9,979 nucleotides of DNA, from assembly GCA_964610205.1 (NCBI GenBank), contig CAZSVI010000133.1:1-9979 (forward strand), in the 5' to 3' direction. The notes below the pieces were generated by a model. That model searched no databases, was not told the origin of the DNA, and saw only the letters and a list, made by a program, of their open reading frames with translations. Positions 7,201-9,979 of this stretch are shown here, piece by piece. Source of the stretch: CAZSVI01 sp964610205. GTDB taxonomy: Bacteria > Bacillota > Clostridia > DSM-8532. Positions within the stretch are counted from its first letter, which is position 1, and every line of letters starts with the position of its first letter. Both the position numbers and the translations under genes were made by a program.

Positions 7201-8142
7201 TTATTCCCCTCTCTGTTCATTCCTGAACCGGTATTGTATCATTGTAACAATCATGACAAGCGCAAAGAACAACCAGGCCAGTGAGGAAGCATACCCCATA
7301 TCATAACTGCGGAAGGCCTGTTCGTAAATGTAATACATTATTGTACTTGTAGATCCGAGCGGACCTCCTTCTGTCATTATAAAAATGGACTCAAACATAT
7401 TGAACGCTTCAATTACCAGCATGATCATGACGACAAAGGTAGTATTGGAAAGCATGGGGATTGTAATATGAAAAAACTTTTGTGAAGAAGTTGAACCATC
7501 GACTTCAGCAGCTTCATACAATGACTCAGGAATAGTTTGCAAGCCTGCTAAAAACATAGTCATATAATAACCGCACATCTGCCACACCCGCATTATAGCC
7601 AGGGCCGGTTTACTCCATTTCACATCACTCAGCCACATCGGCGGATTTTTAATACCCAGTGAAAGCAGCAGATTATTAATAAGGCCCATGTCGGAATTGA
7701 GTATCCAAAGCCAAACCATACTGACAGCAACCGTAGAAGTAATGCTGGGCAGAAATAACGCCACACGGTATGCTTTATTGAGGGCCCCTACTTTTTTATT
7801 TATCAGCATTGCAAGGAAAAGGGATGCTGCCAAAACGGTTGGTACCAATAAAAATACAAAGTAAAACGTATTTCCGAAATATTTATAAAAATATTCATCC
7901 CGGGTAAAAGCGCGGATATAGTTACTGATCCCTATATACGCAGGCTTTGTGAACAAATCATAGTCAGTAAGAGATAAATAGAGTGAATACAGAATAGAGC
8001 CGAAAGTGAATATACCAAATCCGATCAGTGCAGGAATTACAAGCAGCCAGCCTGTCAGAACCTCTTGCCTGTGCAGAGTCCAATAAATTCCCCTGCTTCT
8101 GTTTCCCATACCCGGGATCTGCTTTCGTGATCTGACCGTCAT
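7201..8142 (-). CDS. Sugar ABC transporter permease, MalF/UgpA-type (CUT1)
   Basis: A 313-residue membrane protein with a basic N-terminus (residues 1-28), a first hydrophobic segment at about 29-58 and five more (about 91-115, 127-149, 181-202, 234-256, 283-303). The EAA motif is YEAAEVDGSTSSQKFFHITIP (residues 209-229, with E210, D215, G216 and P229), where the nucleotide-binding subunit docks. It forms the heterodimeric channel with the neighbouring MalG-type permease. The ATG has AGAAGG eight bases upstream. It starts 80 bp after the regulator gene with no visible terminator between, so it may be read from the regulator promoter as well as from a local promoter. Confidence 0.93.
   Translation of the reverse strand: MTVRSRKQIPGMGNRSRGIYWTLHRQEVLTGWLLVIPALIGFGIFTFGSILYSLYLSLTDYDLFTKPAYIGISNYIRAFTRDEYFYKYFGNTFYFVFLLVPTVLAASLFLAMLINKKVGALNKAYRVALFLPSITSTVAVSMVWLWILNSDMGLINNLLLSLGIKNPPMWLSDVKWSKPALAIMRVWQMCGYYMTMFLAGLQTIPESLYEAAEVDGSTSSQKFFHITIPMLSNTTFVVMIMLVIEAFNMFESIFIMTEGGPLGSTSTIMYYIYEQAFRSYDMGYASSLAWLFFALVMIVTMIQYRFRNEQRGE
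7206..7211 (-). promoter_or_regulatory. Ribosome binding site deciding the second permease start
   Basis: GAGGGG on the minus strand, nine bases before the ATG at 7194-7196 and inside the end of the upstream permease gene. It favours that ATG over the one at 7218-7220, which has no comparable site. Confidence 0.7.
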
Positions 8143-8167
8143 TCAATCAACCTTCTTTCTGGAATGC

Positions 8168-8193
8168 AATATAACATGTAATACAATTGTTAT
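8168..8193 (-). promoter_or_regulatory. Candidate promoter and operator before the transporter genes
   Basis: On the minus strand TATATT (8168-8173) is preceded by TGT, giving an extended -10 (TG-N-TATATT); no good -35 is seen at 17 bases. Overlapping it is an inverted repeat ATAACA (8171-8176) and TGTTAT (8188-8193) with 11 bases between, plus the 8-bp palindrome ACAATTGT (8183-8190). The half-sites match those of the palindrome in front of the regulator gene (8973-8984), with ATAACAATT shared exactly. This suggests the same regulator acts at both places. The half-site match is seen; binding is inference. Confidence 0.45.
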
Positions 8194-8222
8194 GTTGTCA
8201 TAATAAATTAATGCAAAAAAAT

Positions 8223-8933
8223 TTACCTGTTCAATGTCACATTGAAGACATATTTGTCTCCGCGATAAGTTGATTCAACATATTCGAAAGGAACACCATC
8301 CACACCGTATGTTGTTCTTGTGATGATTAAAACGGGTAAACCCGGTTTTATTTCCAGCAGTACAGAATCCTTACCGCTGGCGGATCCTGCCTGAATACTC
8401 TGTACGGCCTTGCTGGGCTCGCACCCGTAATTGCTGTCAAGCAGTTTGTACAGGGATTGGGTAAGATCCTTATTTTCCAGGCCGGCAAACCGGTAAAATG
8501 GCATATGAACCCTTTCAATGGCCATTGGGATACCTTCGGCGCATCGAAGCCGGGTTATAATATATATTTTCTGGGTCTTTTCTATATGTAAGGATTGAGC
8601 TACTTTATCGCCCGGTGTTATTACAGAGATATCAAGTAGTTTTGTGCTTGGCTCCATTCCCTGACTACGCATCTCATCGCTGAAGCCAATGAGATGATCT
8701 AATTGCATATCGGCTCTTTTCGAGGTAACAAAACTTCCCTTCCCCTGAATCTTATATATGTATCCGTCCTGGGCCAGGCCGTTTAACGCTTGTCTGACAG
8801 TGATACGGCTAACATTGAATTGCGAACAGATGGTATCTTCAGTGGGCATCTGTTCATCCTTGCTCAGCTTGCCCGATTCAATAAGGCCGGAAAAATAATT
8901 AATGATTTGCATATACCGTGGCACCGATCGCAT
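8223..8933 (-). CDS. GntR/HutC-family transcriptional regulator (NagR/DasR-like)
   Basis: A 236-residue regulator. Residues about 5-70 are a winged helix-turn-helix with the GntR recognition pattern VSRITVRQALNGLAQDGY (41-58) and wing KGSFV (65-69). Residues about 78-232 form a UTRA effector domain, with LIGFSDEM (81-88), ITRLR (126-130) and EYVESTYRGDKYVF (217-230). NagR/YvoA and DasR of this subfamily bind amino-sugar phosphates such as GlcN-6-P or GlcNAc-6-P; that this protein does so is inferred from the kinase and SIS genes next door. Start: AAGGGAG seven bases upstream of ATG. It probably controls itself and the transport/catabolic genes through the palindrome at 8973-8984 and related half-sites at 8171-8193. 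It is followed after 80 bp by the first permease gene. Confidence 0.93.
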   Translation of the reverse strand: MRSVPRYMQIINYFSGLIESGKLSKDEQMPTEDTICSQFNVSRITVRQALNGLAQDGYIYKIQGKGSFVTSKRADMQLDHLIGFSDEMRSQGMEPSTKLLDISVITPGDKVAQSLHIEKTQKIYIITRLRCAEGIPMAIERVHMPFYRFAGLENKDLTQSLYKLLDSNYGCEPSKAVQSIQAGSASGKDSVLLEIKPGLPVLIITRTTYGVDGVPFEYVESTYRGDKYVFNVTLNR

Positions 8934-8972
8934 GGTTAATCTCCCTTGATATTTATTTGCATCCTTAGGTAA

Positions 8973-8984
8973 TTGTTATAACAA
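8973..8984. promoter_or_regulatory. Candidate operator, perfect 12-bp palindrome
   Basis: TTGTTATAACAA is a perfect palindrome lying four bases beyond the -10 of the regulator promoter, over the expected transcription start. Its GT-N4-AC core has the layout of NagR/DasR-family operators, and the encoded regulator is of that subfamily. Autorepression is the simplest reading. The palindrome and its position are seen; binding is inference. Confidence 0.6.
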
Positions 8985-8988
8985 CATA

Positions 8989-9018
8989 ATAATACCACAG
9001 GCGAACGACACCTGTCAA
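8989..9018 (-). promoter_or_regulatory. Strong sigma-A promoter of the regulator gene
   Basis: On the minus strand a perfect -35 TTGACA (9013-9018) is followed after 18 bases by TATTAT (8989-8994), which is itself preceded by TGG, an extended -10. The start of transcription would fall near 8982, about 50 bases before the regulator ATG. It is the best promoter match in the window. Confidence 0.8.
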
Positions 9019-9056
9019 TAGGCTAAATAGTGAACTCGTTCGCTCAGAATGACACC
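9001..9056. repeat. Inverted and direct short repeats around the regulator -35
   Basis: GCGAACGA (9001-9008) and TCGTTCGC (9036-9043) form a perfect 8-bp inverted repeat, with the -35 hexamer in the 27-base interval. GAACGACACC (9003-9012) is also repeated directly as GAATGACACC (9047-9056). On the minus strand the outer part reads TGTCATTCTGAGCGAA, which I recognise as the core of a short repeat common between genes in many bacterial genomes. It may be a repeat remnant that carried or now flanks the promoter. Confidence 0.55.
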
Positions 9057-9093
9057 AAAACTTAGTTCAACATATATAAAAAAATATTTCATT

Positions 9094-9828
9094 TTATATC
9101 TCATAGCTGTGTAATATCTCCGATAAGGTCGTATTTACAAAAATGCCTTTTGCCGCATTGTATATATCCGATTTTTCCGATGGATGATAATGTGTTAAGA
9201 CAAGGTTTTTAACGTTTGCCTTCAGGCTGATTTCTGCCGCGCTTTTAGCTGAAAGATGATGGGATTCCTCCGATAAGTCATTGGTTGGATAAGTCGCCTC
9301 ACACAGAAAGAGATCCGCTTCCCGGGCAATCGTAACAAGCTGCGGGCACAGGCCGCTGTCTCCGGTATAGGCAAAGGTCTTAAAACAGTTTTTAAACCGC
9401 ATTCCATATGATTCCACCAGATGCCTGACTGCAATAAAGGATGCATTAACCAAACCATTAAAGAGTACTATATTCATACCGTCCCTGATCGAAACTATTT
9501 CAAAAACATCATTGGATGACAATTCTTGATATGCCCAGGCAGGAAGGGCCGGTATATAAAGAGGTATCCTTCCAATAGGCACCCCATATGCCTTTCGCGT
9601 TTCCAGCTGATACTTTGCGCAGAACAAATCTCCAAAATGATCAAAATGCAAATGACTTATAATAATCAAATTCACTTCTGAAAGCTCAATCTTTTGTTGA
9701 AGTTTGGTCAAAGAACCATTTCCCATGTCAATCAGGATTTTCCTTCCGTCTATTTCAAGCAAATAACAGGAGCAGGCTCCGTTTGCCGCAGGATATGAAG
9801 CATTGTTTCCATAAACAGTAATTTTCAT
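9094..9828 (-). CDS. Metallo-beta-lactamase-fold hydrolase, YhfI/RNase Z-like
   Basis: A 244-residue cytoplasmic MBL-fold protein. Metal ligands visible are the HLHFDH motif (H59, H61, D63, H64), H136, D157 in YTGDSG, and H213 in LTHYHP. The segment HHLSAKSAAE (190-199) is typical of RNase Z-like small hydrolases; overall it resembles Bacillus YhfI. The short length and lack of an exosite arm argue against it being the tRNase Z of the cell. A phosphodiesterase or other hydrolytic role is likely; substrate unknown. The start is set by AGGAGG five bases before the ATG; an upstream in-frame TTG at 9874-9876 adds 16 residues but is less likely. It is separated from the regulator by 160 bp and a strong promoter, so it is probably its own unit and may not belong to the sugar pathway. 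Confidence 0.9.
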   Translation of the reverse strand: MKITVYGNNASYPAANGACSCYLLEIDGRKILIDMGNGSLTKLQQKIELSEVNLIIISHLHFDHFGDLFCAKYQLETRKAYGVPIGRIPLYIPALPAWAYQELSSNDVFEIVSIRDGMNIVLFNGLVNASFIAVRHLVESYGMRFKNCFKTFAYTGDSGLCPQLVTIAREADLFLCEATYPTNDLSEESHHLSAKSAAEISLKANVKNLVLTHYHPSEKSDIYNAAKGIFVNTTLSEILHSYEI

Positions 9829-9833
9829 AACGA

Positions 9834-9839
9834 CCTCCT
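9834..9839 (-). promoter_or_regulatory. Ribosome binding site deciding the hydrolase start
   Basis: AGGAGG on the minus strand, five bases before the ATG at 9826-9828. It argues against the longer TTG start at 9876. I find no clear promoter between it and 9979. Confidence 0.7.
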
Positions 9840-9886
9840 GTATTGAAAACTCTATGTATGAAGAAAGCTCCTGCAAAAAAAGCGTT

Positions 9887-9902
9887 AAATATCCAGATAT
9901 TT
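9887..9902. repeat. Short inverted repeat next to the right repeat copy
   Basis: AAATATC and GATATTT, seven bases each, are separated by two bases and directly abut the right copy of the long direct repeat. It is in the leader of the hydrolase gene. It could be an operator for that gene. No equivalent lies beside the left copy. Confidence 0.5.
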
Positions 9903-9976
9903 GCCGTTTTTTGCAGAATTTGCACGGAAAACTGAATCGAAAATCTGCATACCCGACTTTCCGAACGCACTTCCAG
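9903..9976. repeat. Direct repeat, right copy (about 74 bp)
   Basis: Second copy of the repeat at 56-130, same orientation. Its inverted repeat arms are at 9912-9921 and 9940-9949, and both arms are unchanged between the copies while the loop carries two substitutions. It lies about 75 bases upstream of the hydrolase start codon. The window ends three bases after the last matching base, so the true extent may be longer. Confidence 0.85.
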
Positions 9977-9979
9977 AAT

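Noticed and set aside
9755..9970. Minus-strand open frame of 71 codons over the hydrolase start
   Set aside because: It overlaps the N-terminus of the well-supported hydrolase in another frame and lacks a ribosome binding site.

Overview
The window looks like chromosomal DNA of a clostridial Firmicute. Gene ends nearly touch or overlap, Shine-Dalgarno sequences are strong (AGGAGG type), base composition is moderate, and the sugar transporter has a lipoprotein binding subunit but no ATPase gene beside it. All nine supported genes lie on the minus strand, so the transcription order runs from high to low coordinates. I see no rRNA, tRNA, CRISPR array, transposase or phage gene.

In transcription order: a stand-alone YhfI/RNase Z-like metallo-beta-lactamase-fold hydrolase (9094-9828); a GntR/HutC-type regulator of NagR/DasR style with its own strong promoter and a perfect 12-bp palindrome just downstream of the -10 (8223-8933); two CUT1 sugar ABC permeases (7201-8142 and 6345-7196); a solute-binding lipoprotein (5000-6292); a 205-bp gap with a small hairpin and a long-loop terminator-like structure (4885-4943); then a catabolic block. 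That block holds a SIS-domain phosphosugar protein (4027-4794), a BadF/NAGK-type sugar kinase (3049-4011), a second, divergent SIS-domain protein overlapping the kinase end (2315-3055), and a 679-residue DUF6259-like putative cytoplasmic glycosidase (201-2240).

The likely logic is that the lipoprotein and the two permeases import a small glycan or glycoside, powered by a shared MsmX/MsiK-type ATPase encoded elsewhere. The cytoplasmic TIM-barrel protein would cleave it, the BadF kinase would phosphorylate the released (amino)sugar, and one or both SIS proteins would isomerise or otherwise process the sugar phosphate. The regulator would respond to a phosphosugar. The amino-sugar assignment rests on the NAGK-type kinase and NagR-type regulator; the true substrate cannot be read from the sequence, and no nagA, nagB or murQ gene is present here.

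The most unusual structural observation is a direct repeat of about 75 bp, nearly identical, at the two ends of the window (56-130 and 9903-9976), in the same orientation and bracketing the whole nine-gene block. Other points worth following are the pair of unlike SIS paralogues around one kinase, the uncharacterised glycosidase-like protein, and the possible attenuator between transport and catabolic genes. No gene-free stretch exceeds 300 bp; the largest are 1-200, 4795-4999, 8934-9093 and 9829-9979.
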